A stretch of DNA of 64,000 bases from Nostoc sp. 'Lobaria pulmonaria (5183) cyanobiont' (GCF_002949795.1 NZ_CP026692.1:6835001-6899000); one strand, 5' to 3'; shown: positions 1 through 9,933, numbered from the stretch's first letter. Notes: generated by a model from the sequence alone, not told the origin. Numbers and translations: made by a program.

Positions 1-3
1 AGG

Positions 4-76
4 TGGAGGTTAGCGGACTCGAACCGCTGACATCCTGCTTGCAAAGCAGGCGCTCTACCAACTGAGCTAAACCCCC
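4..76 (-). tRNA. tRNA-Ala (UGC)
   Basis: The minus strand folds as a 73-nt cloverleaf with anticodon TGC in a 7-nt loop, a 7-bp acceptor stem containing the G3:U70 pair that marks alanine tRNAs, discriminator A73 and a GGTTCGAGTCC T arm. It follows 16S and tRNA-Ile in the usual 16S-Ile-Ala-23S order; 23S would lie just beyond the left edge. CCA is not encoded. Confidence 0.97.
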
Positions 77-159
77 AAATCATAATTCGTAATTCGCAAT
101 TTTTAATTCGCAGTTAATTACGACGAATCACCAATTAGCAATTACTAATTACTTTCAGG
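77..159. repeat. Short tandem repeats in the tRNA-Ile/tRNA-Ala spacer
   Basis: The spacer between the two tRNA genes of the rRNA operon consists largely of degenerate AATTCGT/AATTCGC and AATTAG-type heptamers, the short tandem repeat class scattered through Nostoc genomes. It has no other recognisable function. Confidence 0.6.
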
Positions 160-233
<74 letters not shown>

Positions 234-368
234 ATATCGAACCAAATCATAGTTTGAAAGCTTTTTACATTTTGCATTGCAAATGTCTGCGACCGACCTA
301 GGTTAGACCAACTCAAAATCTATATAACTGTGTGTTTTTTGATTTCTGAGGGGTGTAGGTCTCCCTAA

Positions 369-1858
<1,490 letters not shown>

Positions 1859-2029
1859 AATTGGAAAGCTTTTTAGCTCTATAGCTGCTCTTTTTTAACT
1901 TCAGCTTAGTTATTTTTTATTTGCTTGACGCAATCCACTTGCTGTATAATCGCTTTCAAACTATAATATTTTCAAGGTTCGGTGTTCTTTAAGCGTCGCT
2001 TTTTCGCGCTCCGCTTCCAGCACTTATTC

Positions 2030-2058
2030 AATATAGCGAACCTCCTTAAGCTTGTCAA
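2030..2058 (-). promoter_or_regulatory. rRNA operon promoter (-35/-10)
   Basis: On the minus strand TTGACA (2053-2058) is followed after exactly 17 bp by TATATT (2030-2035), a near-consensus sigma-70 promoter about 170 bp upstream of the 16S 5' end. The transcribed leader would run from about 2023 to 1859. The spacing and position make it the likely operon promoter; no start-site data are available. Confidence 0.75.
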
Positions 2059-2170
2059 CTATTTTTCCAAAAATTCTTTTGGACTGTTTCTATATCGCTA
2101 TAAAATCCTTGTAACCTAAGGGTTTTAGACTATAGTATTCCTGGAAGTCTCTAAGGAAGCATTTTAATTT

Positions 2171-2275
2171 GTGAGCAATTCTAGTGTTTTGCCTCCCTGG
2201 CTGGTTTTAGATCCTCTTTTGCGTGCCTGGTTGGTGGAGGATATTGGCAGGGGCGATCGCTTTTCTAGAGCATAA
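2171..2275 (+). pseudogene. nadC: NadC N-terminal fragment (quinolinate phosphoribosyltransferase)
   Basis: A 34-codon frame from a GTG start reads LPPWLVLDPLL...WLVEDIGRGDR, which matches the first 30 or so residues of cyanobacterial nicotinate-nucleotide pyrophosphorylase (NadC, NAD biosynthesis). It then runs into four unrelated residues and a stop just after a HIP1 octamer. The remaining roughly 250 residues, including the catalytic barrel, are absent downstream. It is therefore a stub left by a rearrangement or deletion. The similarity is from memory of the family. Confidence 0.65.
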
Positions 2276-2546
2276 ATTATTTATAGACCAATTCCTTTGC
2301 GCTTCAGTCTGACAGATGCTATCTAACGCCCAATTGTTTTTTACCCACGTTTGCCTGTCTGCTTCTGTGTCCATATATAAAGTATAAAGATAGGTAAAAT
2401 GTCTTAAGGTCTTTGCTGTAACTGCTCAGAAAAATTCAGTTCCATGTAAGACAATGTTTTAAAAGTCGCTGAAGGTATAATTTTGCCGTTCTGACTTGGG
2501 TTAATTCTAAGAGGATGTCTGAAAAGTTTTAGATAGGTAATTTTCA
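2276..2546. other. Gap between the NadC stub and the IS5 relic
   Basis: No intact gene. A 55-codon minus-strand frame (2207-2374) that crosses the NadC stub is not recognised. The right part, from about 2511, begins GAGGATGTCTGAAAAGTTTT and is probably the outer end of the IS5-like element whose transposase relic follows. Confidence 0.4.
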
Positions 2547-3000
2547 TCATGCAAGTTGCTTTAACATTAAACGAATCATTGCAACGTAAATAAAAGCCTC
2601 TGTCGTTTCAGGTAAAATCTCATAGTCTTTACTTAGTCGGCGAGACCAATTGAACCAACCAAAAGTTCTTTCAACCAACCACTGTTTTGGAAGAACAACA
2701 AAACCCTTCTGTTCTTCAGAGCGTGTAATAACGCTCCACAGCCAGCGATAAACATCCATCACCCAGTGCGTAAAATCTTGACCGCGATAGCCACCATCAA
2801 CCCAAATCCGAATTAATCTACCCATGCGATGCCTACGGCGGGCTACGCCTAGGCGTATTTGATTAAGCTTTGATAGAGCTTGTTTTGCGCCCGCTTGCTC
2901 ACTTACCGAAGCAGCTGTGATTACCACAACAATAAGCTTTCCCCTTGGTATCAATGATTATGTGCCGCTTACGTCATGCAAATTTTTTTACCTGCATCGA
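2547..3000 (-). pseudogene. IS5-family transposase, 5'-truncated and frameshifted
   Basis: The main frame (2547-2954) holds the C-terminal half of an IS4/IS5-type DDE transposase: LIVVVITAASV, then WVDGGYRG with the second catalytic Asp, then LVERTFGWFNWSRRLSKDYE with the catalytic Glu. Immediately upstream, in a shifted frame, KRHIIIDTKG and further up DAGKKI can be read, so at least one frameshift separates them. The N-terminal third, with the first catalytic Asp, is missing because the sequence switches to a sensor-kinase relic near 3000. A Nostoc palindromic repeat interrupts the coding sequence in frame. The element cannot be active. Confidence 0.85.
2826..2855. repeat. Nostoc palindromic repeat inside the transposase relic
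   Basis: A 30-bp GC-rich palindromic element (GCGATGCCTACGGCGG... ending ACGCCTAGGCG). It adds about ten residues (RLGVARRRHR) between LNQI and the DDE motif of the transposase. Related copies lie at 14175-14203 and 32706-32732. Confidence 0.7.
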
Positions 3001-3191
3001 AGCAGCCTCATACCGCCATACCAAGCGCTAACTGCTACAACAGCATAAAATAATGTAAATATGCTTGGATCAAAAACTGCTAGTAAGATTTTTGTCAACA
3101 GCAGTGCCGTTATGACTGCTAAAATCATCACACTAAAAGCTATGAACCAAGAACGCATCATGAAAATTTTTTCAGGTACTTTCACCATCAT
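2988..3191 (-). pseudogene. Sensor kinase N-terminal membrane fragment
   Basis: A 67-residue frame with two hydrophobic segments (about residues 14-35 and 43-58) ending in FTLFYAVVAVSAWYGGM. This is the signature of the DUF4118-type membrane region found at the start of many cyanobacterial PAS/histidine-kinase sensors. Homology ends near 3006, where IS5 transposase sequence begins, so the kinase body is gone. Its start codon overlaps the end region of the upstream HTH gene (stop at 3193-3195), so the two were probably an operon before the IS arrived. Confidence 0.6.
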
Positions 3192-3192
3192 C

Positions 3193-3591
3193 TTAAGAGT
3201 CCTCCCGTTGCTCCGATTTTGGGAGATACTCGTTCACTAATCTTTTGCCTGCTTGGTCCATCTTCTCTAACATTTCTTCAATCAGCTTTAGTGCCATCTG
3301 TGAAGGCACTGTAGATCCGTTCTCCCAGCGATTATAGCGGTTCTCGTTTGAATGCAATACAGTTTGACCTCACTTCCATTCCTCTCTCCTTTTAGGAGAG
3401 AGGAATGGAATCTTACTCCCCTTCCCTTATAGGGAAAGGGCTGGGGGTTAGGTCTGTATTGCCCTCAACTGATAACCGCTATAGATTGTTCGTAGGGAAA
3501 CTCCTAACTTGGCTGCAAACTTTTCTTGAGAGAGATCGAGTTGCTGCCGAAGTTCACGGATTAAATCTGAATATGGTAAGATGCCAGTCAC
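3193..3591 (-). pseudogene. XRE-type HTH regulator split by a MITE
   Basis: Minus-strand codons from a GTG at 3591 read LIRELRQQLDLSQEKFAAKLGVSLRTIY. After the 143-bp insert at 3337-3479 the same gene resumes as NRWENGSTVPSQMALKLIEEML and ends at 3193. Joining across one copy of the flanking TATA gives an uninterrupted Cro/C1-type helix-turn-helix of about 80 residues with the usual RTINRWENG-like recognition segment. It is therefore a regulator gene interrupted by a small transposable element. The sensor-kinase fragment follows immediately. Confidence 0.75.
3337..3479. mobile_element. MITE with about 25-bp inverted ends, inserted in an HTH gene
   Basis: The left end GCGGTTCTCGTTTGAATGCA and the reverse complement of the right end (GCGGTTATCAGTTGAGGGCA) form imperfect terminal inverted repeats of about 25 bp. 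The 143-bp element is flanked on both sides by TATA (3333-3336 and 3480-3483), a plausible target duplication. The interior has two hairpins (an AGGAGAGAGG type and a CCCTTATAGGG type) and no coding capacity. Confidence 0.8.
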
Positions 3592-3656
3592 AAAACTAAA
3601 AAATTATGATGTACTTTTAATAATTTTTTTTTGCCTAATCCTAATCTTTAACTGTT

Positions 3657-4688
3657 TTGATTAATCAACACTCCGAAAATTTATTAAACAGTCAACTAGA
3701 AAATGCACCAGGTGAAGGCTATATATTTAACTGGTTTGATTGGTTTTGTCTTTGGTATCCTTCAGGGTGGCTAATTTTATTCAATCGCCATTGGCAGTAC
3801 TATCACACAGATCCAGATGGTTGGAATTGGCTAGAGTATGGATTATTTTTAATTCCTGGTGGATTTTATTTAGCGTTGCTGAGTCGCTGGTTGCGTCTGG
3901 GTTTTCGTTCACCCCGAAAAGAAGTTGGTGAATTCGATTCCAAATATCAACAAGCTTTTCGCAAAGAAATTCTGGGTCCCATCGTTAAATACTATTTTCG
4001 GGGAGAGTTACAACAAGTTGAAAACTTGCCGCCAATAGGGCCATTAATTGTAGCAATGAATCATGCTGGGATGTGTTTTCCTTGGGACTTTTTAACCTTA
4101 GGTTATTTATTAAGTGAAGCCAAAGGATGGGTAGTACAACCCATAGCAAATCCAGTATTATTTGAGCATCCTTGGGTGAATTGGTGGCTACCACCTCAAT
4201 GGTCGCAGGTTTTAGGTGGTGTGCGAGCCGAATTAAATGATTTTGAGTCAGCAATTGCTCAAGGTAAAACTCTCTTATATGCACCCGAAGGTATCCGCGG
4301 CCCTTTGAAAGGTTGGAGAAGACGCTATCAACTAGAAAAGTTTGATGTGAGTTTTATTCAGTTGAGCGATCGCTATCATATTCCGATTCTGCCAGTAGTT
4401 TGCATCGGTAGTGAATCTCTGCATCCTTGGGCTATTAATTTCACCAAATTGCAACGACTAGTCAAACTACCATTCTTACCTTTGTCGCCTTTGATGTTTG
4501 CCTTACTTCTGTTTCCCTCAATGGGAGTTTGGGCAATGAGAACTCGTTTGCGTTACTTTATTGGCCCTTTGCAACCAGCAGGATTGGATAACCACTCAAA
4601 GCAAGGGCGTGCAGCAGCCTATCAGCAGGCGCAACAATTACGAGAAAAACTGCAACTTCAAATTAATCAGTTTTTGGGTAAATCTTAA
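3657..4688 (+). CDS. Lysophospholipid/glycerol-3-phosphate acyltransferase (PlsC-like)
   Basis: A 343-residue protein with an acyltransferase core at about residues 110-260. It contains MNHAGMCFPWDF (the NH...D catalytic block, with wider spacing than the textbook HX4D), YAPEGIRGP (the EGxR acyl-acceptor block) and IPILPVVCIG. Hydrophobic stretches lie at about residues 20-60 and 265-290, so membrane association is likely. The family transfers acyl groups to lysophospholipids or other glycerol acceptors; the exact substrate cannot be read. The TTG at 3657 is the first possible start after an in-frame stop and no clear ribosome-binding site is seen. Confidence 0.75.
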   Translation: MINQHSENLLNSQLENAPGEGYIFNWFDWFCLWYPSGWLILFNRHWQYYHTDPDGWNWLEYGLFLIPGGFYLALLSRWLRLGFRSPRKEVGEFDSKYQQAFRKEILGPIVKYYFRGELQQVENLPPIGPLIVAMNHAGMCFPWDFLTLGYLLSEAKGWVVQPIANPVLFEHPWVNWWLPPQWSQVLGGVRAELNDFESAIAQGKTLLYAPEGIRGPLKGWRRRYQLEKFDVSFIQLSDRYHIPILPVVCIGSESLHPWAINFTKLQRLVKLPFLPLSPLMFALLLFPSMGVWAMRTRLRYFIGPLQPAGLDNHSKQGRAAAYQQAQQLREKLQLQINQFLGKS

Positions 4689-4828
4689 TAGTACAAGCTG
4701 AAATTGGTTGATTATAACCGATTTACGATGTGGTTCAATTAAATGAAAGCTATTAAAAGCTGGGACGGTGATGGTTGTTGTGAGTGCGATCGCCACTATA
4801 CTGTTGACTAAGCCACTAGAGAAAATCG

Positions 4829-5107
4829 TTGATAACATTGGTAATGCTGTATGGACGTGTTGTTAGGAATGAAGTTATTGTTCCTACCACAGCTTGTCCG
4901 TTCGTTACCAACATAACCTGTTTCGTTAAAAATGTTTATCCGTTAATAACGACAACTTATGCGTTCGTTACCAACATAACCTGTTTCGTCACGAATGCTT
5001 ATCCCTTAGTAACGACAACTTATGCGTTCGTTACCAACACAAACTGTTTTGTTACGAATGCTTATCTACTTGTGGCAAATGCTTATGTCGTCGTTACCAC
5101 AGCTTAA
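4829..5107 (+). CDS. Heptapeptide-repeat ORF, hypothetical
   Basis: The frame (TTG at 4829, or ATG at 4844) encodes a short leader and then ten consecutive 7-residue units with consensus Y-x-F/L-V-T-N/T-x, ending at TAA. Units differ by many synonymous changes (Val as GTT, GTC, GTA and GTG; Thr as ACC and ACG; Asn as AAC and AAT) while V-T stays nearly fixed. That suggests the frame is, or was, translated. No ribosome-binding site or homologue is recognised. A degenerating minisatellite that is open by chance remains possible. Confidence 0.4.
   Translation: MITLVMLYGRVVRNEVIVPTTACPFVTNITCFVKNVYPLITTTYAFVTNITCFVTNAYPLVTTTYAFVTNTNCFVTNAYLLVANAYVVVTTA
4895..5104 (+). repeat. Ten-copy 21-bp tandem repeat
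   Basis: Exactly ten 21-bp units run from 4895 to the base before the TAA, at about 60-90% identity to one another. A higher-order 63-bp period is visible (TATGCGTTCGTTACCAAC recurs every three units). There are no unique spacers, so it is not CRISPR. Confidence 0.85.
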
Positions 5108-5220
5108 GTAAAACTTATCAATCAGCGGCAAAATTATAGCCATTCTTTTTTTGATACTTGTGCGTGAATTACTATAAATTCATCTTTGCAGAAATTATTT
5201 GAGAATTTACTTAAAAAAGA

Positions 5221-5403
5221 ATGGAAATCAAACAAATTTGCGTGATTGGGGCTGGAATTAGCGGTCTGGTAACAGCTAAAACTTTTGTCGAAGAAGGCTA
5301 CGATGTTACTGTCTTTGAGAAACAAAAAGGACTTGGTGGTGTTTGGGAAAAATCTCGAACTTACCCAGGATTAACAGTCGCAAAGACTGAAAAATATCAA
5401 TGA
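5221..5403 (+). pseudogene. Flavin-containing monooxygenase N-terminal stub
   Basis: Sixty residues start with IKQICVIGAGISGLVTAKTF (a GxGxxG dinucleotide-binding fold), followed by DVTVFEKQKGLGGVWE, the FAD-binding strand and GGxW motif of FAD-dependent monooxygenases. The frame stops soon after TYPGLTV, where intact family members (400-500 residues) continue. Nothing matching the remainder is visible before the rppA-like gene. It is best seen as a truncated gene. Confidence 0.7.
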
Positions 5404-5449
5404 TTCTTCTAAACAATTAACCAAATCTTTGTGAGTCGAAAGCAGGCGG

Positions 5450-6166
5450 CTAAACTGACTCCACTGAAGAAGCACCGAAACGATAGCCTTTACCGTAGAC
5501 TGTGTGAATCAGTGCAGTTTCTTTACCTACCTCAATCTTACGCCGCAACAAACGAATTAATGCCGCAATTACATTACTACTGGGTAGTTCTGACTCTTGC
5601 CACAAATTTTGCATAATCTGGGCATGAGTCAGAAGTTGTCCAGTATGTTCCATAAAGTATTGCAACAACTGACTTTCTTTTTGCGATAACTCAATTATTC
5701 GTCCTTGGCGATAGGCTACTTGATTTTCACTATCGAGTTCTAAATCAGCAACGGTTAAACGTCCAGTGGTGGTTTCATAGGTTTGGGAACCGGAACGACG
5801 CAATAAAGCACGGACTCTCGCTAGTAACTCCCGCAGTTCAAAAGGTTTAACCAAATAGTCATCAGCACCAGCATCTAAACCTTGTACGCGGTCATCTAGA
5901 GTATCTTTAGCTGTGAGAAACAGAACGGGAGTGGTTTTGCTTTGGCGTCGCAATTCCTGACAAATCTCTAAACCCGTTTTTCCTGGCAGCATCCAATCTA
6001 AAATAAGTAGGTCATAACTGCCTGCTTGTGCAAGTTCGCTGCCAGATGTCCCATCATAAACGGCATCTACAGCGTAACCCTCACGAGTTAACAAGCGGCT
6101 CAAGGGTTGAGTTAGTTCAACTTCATCATCAACTAATAAAATTCTCATACTGCTTGTGGTAAGCAT
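5450..6166 (-). CDS. rppA: OmpR-family response regulator, RppA-like
   Basis: 238 residues. An N-terminal receiver domain (about residues 8-120) has the acidic pair DD in LLVDDE, the phospho-acceptor Asp in LLILDWMLPG and the conserved Lys in DDYLVKPF. A C-terminal winged-helix DNA-binding domain (about 140-232) ends in TVYGKGYRF. It resembles RppA, the photosynthesis- and redox-related regulator of Synechocystis. Its probable partner RppB lies about 1.2 kb away on the other strand, beyond hisG. The start could be the ATG at 6166 or the internal ATG before RILLVDDE. Confidence 0.85.
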   Translation of the reverse strand: MLTTSSMRILLVDDEVELTQPLSRLLTREGYAVDAVYDGTSGSELAQAGSYDLLILDWMLPGKTGLEICQELRRQSKTTPVLFLTAKDTLDDRVQGLDAGADDYLVKPFELRELLARVRALLRRSGSQTYETTTGRLTVADLELDSENQVAYRQGRIIELSQKESQLLQYFMEHTGQLLTHAQIMQNLWQESELPSSNVIAALIRLLRRKIEVGKETALIHTVYGKGYRFGASSVESV

Positions 6167-6224
6167 ATAGAGATATTCTCAATATTATTCAACTGCCAAG
6201 ATGCTAAGGATACCAATACAAAAA

Positions 6225-6869
6225 ATGTTGACTGTTGCATTGCCAAAAGGGGAACTACTTAAAAATAGCATCCGCTTGCTACAAGCTGTCGGATTAGATT
6301 TTAGTGCTTTTTTAGATTCAGGAACTCGCCAACTTCAAATTCCTGATACTAAGGGAGTTGCAAAAGCTTTACTGGTGCGGGCGCAAGATGTGCCTGTTTA
6401 TGTGGAATATGGTCAAGCACAACTAGGGGTTGTTGGTTACGATGTGTTACGGGAGAAGCAGCCGCAAGTTGCCCACTTGGTAGATTTGCAGTTTGGTCAT
6501 TGTCGAATGTCAGTAGCGGTAAAAGCATCAAGTTCTTACCGATCGCCTTTAGATTTACCACCGCATGGTAGAGTTGCTTCAAAATATGTGAATTGCGCTC
6601 GTGAATATTTCCATAGTCTGGATTTACCTGTGGAAATAGTGCCGTTGTATGGTTCAGTGGAATTAGGCCCAATTACTGGAATGTCAGAAGCGATCGTAGA
6701 TTTGGTTTCTACAGGGCGAACTTTGCGTGAAAATGGTTTGATTGAAATTGCTAGTCTGTATCAAAGCACGGCGCGGTTGATTGCCCATCCCCTGAGTTAC
6801 CGCCTGAATACGGGTAATCTGAGTGATGTGATTGGCAAGCTGCGGGAGTCCGTTTTGGTAGGGGTTTAA
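6225..6869 (+). CDS. hisG: ATP phosphoribosyltransferase, short form
   Basis: Catalyses the first step of histidine synthesis (ATP + PRPP to phosphoribosyl-ATP). The protein starts [12 protein letters not shown] and contains [16 protein letters not shown] and [14 protein letters not shown], typical of HisG. At about 214 residues it is the short form, which needs HisZ as regulatory subunit. The ATG at 6225 is preferred to 6201 because family members begin at MLTVALPKG. It diverges from rppA with a gap of about 58 bp, so the promoters overlap. hisC lies 31 kb away, showing that the pathway is dispersed, as is usual in cyanobacteria. Confidence 0.93.
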   Translation: MLTVALPKGELLKNSIRLLQAVGLDFSAFLDSGTRQLQIPDTKGVAKALLVRAQDVPVYVEYGQAQLGVVGYDVLREKQPQVAHLVDLQFGHCRMSVAVKASSSYRSPLDLPPHGRVASKYVNCAREYFHSLDLPVEIVPLYGSVELGPITGMSEAIVDLVSTGRTLRENGLIEIASLYQSTARLIAHPLSYRLNTGNLSDVIGKLRESVLVGV

Positions 6870-7390
6870 TATCATGTGATTCGTAATAACGCTTCTTTAG
6901 ATGCTCGTTCCTAGTTAACGCTGTACTATTCGTTCTTACAGCATCTTGTATTCAAGTAACTTGTAGATAAAAAATACTCAACTGTTATACCAATTTGATT
7001 AATGATTGCAACACATCTTTGGGTAAAGACGCGATAAATCGCGTCTCTACAAATGAATGTCTATTTGCCGCATTCTTTTTTCAAATTGGTATAATTTATG
7101 GCTAAAAACTAGGTTTTAAAAATTCTTACTTTTTGTTGCATAAGACTTGTAGAAACTTCCCGCATACAAAGATTAAATTTTTTTCTTAAACCCTCAGCAA
7201 ATTGAATCAAAGTTATATTTATATTATTTTGGCAGACAAAGTAATATTTTTTTGAGCGTTAAAATTTGATGCGATCGCTAAAAAAATAAGTAGTATGATT
7301 TGGGACAAAACCGTTGATAATAAAAATTATTTTTTAATTATTCTTAACATGTAATCTGATGATATTCAGTTAAAAGAAGTAGGTGAAAAT
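6870..7390. other. hisG-rppB spacer
   Basis: 521 bp of AT-rich DNA with no gene. It contains the MITE at 6985-7094. The remaining right part (7100-7390) presumably holds the rppB promoter; no clear -35/-10 pair was chosen. Confidence 0.5.
6985..7094. mobile_element. MITE with TTATACCAATTTG ends
   Basis: A 110-bp element with perfect 13-bp terminal inverted repeats (TTATACCAATTTG), extended imperfectly inward. The centre is a strong hairpin, AGACGCGATAAATCGCGTCT. It is non-coding and of a Nostoc MITE type. Confidence 0.8.
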
Positions 7391-8845
7391 ATGTTTCAGG
7401 CTACTCGCCGCCGTCTTGCAATTTGGTACACTGCTGTCACTGCTGTATTACTGCTACTGTTTGCCAGTGGCGTTTATTTATACGTTCGTACTACACTGAT
7501 TGAGCGGATTGATGACACCCTTAACCATGTAGTGGAAATAGTGGAGCGTTGCCTTACAACTAGTGGCTGTGCATCTACACTCATATTTGAGCCAATTAAT
7601 ACTGATGCAGATAAATTTCGCATTAATGTAGAAGCCAGTTTTGGTAATAATACCGAGACTGTAGAAGATGACCACATCGACCTAGAATGGTTTAGTCCAA
7701 ATGGTAAATTACTTTGGTCAACGCTATCTGAACCCCTAAATATTGCCATTCGTGTCAATCGCACTGGTGAAACTGTGCGCATAGTCAAGGGGGAGAGTGA
7801 AAATTCAAAATTTAAAATTCCTAACTCCCCACTCTTATTACGACAAGTCACCCAACGCGTAGAAGTGAGACGACAAGTATTAGGATATCTGCGTGTTAGT
7901 CATCCCTGGTTTGAAGTTACTAAACCTAGTCGCCAGTTAATTTTTGATTTGGCATTAGGTATTGGGTTAATGGTGCTTTCCGTAGGCGCAAGTGGTTGGT
8001 TTCTTTCGGGTAAAGCGATGGAACCAGTGGGTGAGTCTTATCAACGTCTTAAACAATTCACTGCTGATGCTTCCCACGAACTTAGAAGTCCTATCACTTT
8101 GATTCAAACTAATGTGCAAGTTGCGCTTGCTGACTTGGATTTAGCAGAGACAGAAACGACTACTTCTTTGCAATATCGACAACAGTTAAAGGTGGTGGAA
8201 CGGTTAACGCAGCGTTTGGGTAAGTTAGTCAATGATTTACTCTTCCTAGCCCGACAGGATAGTGGTATTAGCAAAGATACTTTTTCACCTTGTCCGTTGG
8301 ACGCTTTGCTAATAGAGGTGGTTGAAGAACAACAATTGTTAGTCCCTGAGAAAAAAATCGCCCTTTCTCTAAACTCAGTCGATCCTCCTATTTCTGAAAC
8401 TAGCCCCGAATTACTGGAAAATTGGTTTACTCTTGTAGGTAATTGGGATCAATTGGTGCGGTTGTTCACAAATTTAATTGCTAACGCTTTGCATTACACT
8501 CCAGCAGGTGGACGAGTGAAAGTGGAGTTAGCGCGGATAGAGGGAATAAATCGTGTTTCTGGACTACGTAACACCAGTGCCCAGTTGCAAGTTAAGGTGA
8601 GTGATACCGGAGTCGGAATTCCAGCCGAAGCATTACCACGCTTGTTTGATCGCTTTTATCGAGTAGATCCGGCACGTACTCATAGGACGGGGAATACAGC
8701 TACAGCCAGCGCTACTAGTTCAGGATTGGGATTAGCGATCGCTCAAGCTATTGTCGAACATCATCACGGTCATATTCAAGTTGAAAGTACCCAAGGCATT
8801 GGCACTACCTTTACTATCACTTTACCAATAACTCTTGAGTCTTAA
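7391..8845 (+). CDS. rppB: Sensor histidine kinase, RppB-like
   Basis: 484 residues. An N-terminal membrane helix (about 14-32), a periplasmic region, a second helix (about 185-205), then a HisKA domain with the phospho-accepting His in FTADASHELRSPITLIQTN. An HATPase domain follows with N box NLIANALHYTPAGG, G1 DTGVGIP and G2 GLGLAIAQ. It is the likely partner of the RppA-like regulator. The periplasmic part contains ESENSKFKIPNSP, encoded by a Nostoc short repeat (7800-7820) inserted in frame. Confidence 0.88.
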   Translation: MFQATRRRLAIWYTAVTAVLLLLFASGVYLYVRTTLIERIDDTLNHVVEIVERCLTTSGCASTLIFEPINTDADKFRINVEASFGNNTETVEDDHIDLEWFSPNGKLLWSTLSEPLNIAIRVNRTGETVRIVKGESENSKFKIPNSPLLLRQVTQRVEVRRQVLGYLRVSHPWFEVTKPSRQLIFDLALGIGLMVLSVGASGWFLSGKAMEPVGESYQRLKQFTADASHELRSPITLIQTNVQVALADLDLAETETTTSLQYRQQLKVVERLTQRLGKLVNDLLFLARQDSGISKDTFSPCPLDALLIEVVEEQQLLVPEKKIALSLNSVDPPISETSPELLENWFTLVGNWDQLVRLFTNLIANALHYTPAGGRVKVELARIEGINRVSGLRNTSAQLQVKVSDTGVGIPAEALPRLFDRFYRVDPARTHRTGNTATASATSSGLGLAIAQAIVEHHHGHIQVESTQGIGTTFTITLPITLES

Positions 8846-9183
8846 TTTGCTAATAAATTTTTCTTTCCTGTGATAGATGTAAGATTTTAAATCATTAAAA
8901 TTGACTTTATTTATTAGCGAGAAAATTTATTTTTTAGCAGTATATTGAATTTGACTATTACACAAATGTGCTTAATGACAATGATGTAAGACTTTAAATC
9001 TTGAGAATGAAATATTTTCATTTTTTTAAATGATTTCCGTATCCTTAGCTAGATGCAATAAATCTAGTCGTTTGTTAAATAGTTAGATGTACTCAACGAC
9101 CGATAAAACCTAATTTAATTTCCGGTTGAAGAAATACTTTGTAAGAAAAAAAGTTGAAGTTTTTTTAGGAGTTAAGAACAAAT
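8846..9183. other. rppB to 9184 gene spacer
   Basis: 338 bp, AT-rich, with no gene. A segment of the type ATGTAAGATTTTAAATC occurs at about 8878 and again, slightly changed, at about 8985, forming a loose direct repeat. A ribosome-binding site for the next gene (AGGAG) lies at about 9169. Confidence 0.4.
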
Positions 9184-9885
9184 ATGAAGTCTCAAAATTT
9201 CCGCAAGTCTAGCAAGTTATTTGGCGCTCTTTGTGGGGGATTGCTAATTAGTCTGCCAGTAATTACTCGAGCTTTCGCACAAGAATCTACTCCCACTGTT
9301 AAAGAGCCAGGAGCTACTTCTTCAACACTAAACCCAAGTCCCAGCATTTTTAGCGAACCACCCTACAACCGCTCTCAAGCTCCCGGATCACCAGAATCAG
9401 GTGTCACACTACCACAACCAGTTCCTCCGGCTGAAGGGCAAGTGTCTCCCGTACCACCACAACCAGGTGCTAGACCAGCACGCCCAATTCCTGGCGATCG
9501 AACTCAACAGCCTTCACCACCTGCGGTTTCTACTGACCAACAACCACAAGTAGAACCACGGCAAACCCCCAATGCGACGATCGCAATTACTAATGGTACG
9601 GTTAATATCAAGTTAGTTAATAATACTGCGACTAATATAACTTTCCAAGTGATTGGCGATACGGCACCGCGATCGCTACAAGGTAAGTCAGATGTAACAC
9701 TCCAAGCTTTAAAAGCACCAGTAACAGTAACATTTGAACGAGAAGATGGCGGACAGTTGATAGTGACTCCACAAGCTGCTTCAGAGCCAGGAAATTTGGA
9801 AGTTACATTCAAGGAAGCCACCAATGCAACACAGGGTAGAAGTACAATGAGAATTGAACGAAATGGTTCAGTGTTCTTGAATTAA
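9184..9885 (+). CDS. Secreted proline-rich protein, function unknown
   Basis: 233 residues with a Sec signal peptide (hydrophobic core LFGALCGGLLISLPV, cleavage likely after AFA). A disordered Pro/Gln/Ser-rich stretch (about residues 35-125) is followed by a compact beta-rich C-terminal domain (about 130-233) with ITNGTVNIKLVNNT and FEREDGGQLIV. It resembles conserved cyanobacterial exported proteins, but no function is recognised. Start ATG 9184 follows TTAGGAG at good distance. It is convergent with the TPR gene; the hairpin at 9934-10000 separates them. Confidence 0.7.
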   Translation: MKSQNFRKSSKLFGALCGGLLISLPVITRAFAQESTPTVKEPGATSSTLNPSPSIFSEPPYNRSQAPGSPESGVTLPQPVPPAEGQVSPVPPQPGARPARPIPGDRTQQPSPPAVSTDQQPQVEPRQTPNATIAITNGTVNIKLVNNTATNITFQVIGDTAPRSLQGKSDVTLQALKAPVTVTFEREDGGQLIVTPQAASEPGNLEVTFKEATNATQGRSTMRIERNGSVFLN

Positions 9886-9933
9886 TTAATTTAGAATTAG
9901 GGCGAAGGTCATTTACGGCTACATAAATAAGAG

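Noticed and set aside
2207-2374. 55-residue minus-strand frame
   Set aside because: It overlaps the NadC stub and shows no recognisable family; probably chance.
4767-4862. 31-residue plus-strand frame MVVVSAIATILLTKPLEK with a hydrophobic start
   Set aside because: Too short, no family recognised, and it overlaps the start of the repeat ORF; not reported as a gene.
4895-5104. CRISPR array interpretation of the heptapeptide repeat
   Set aside because: Contiguous degenerate 21-bp units without unique spacers.
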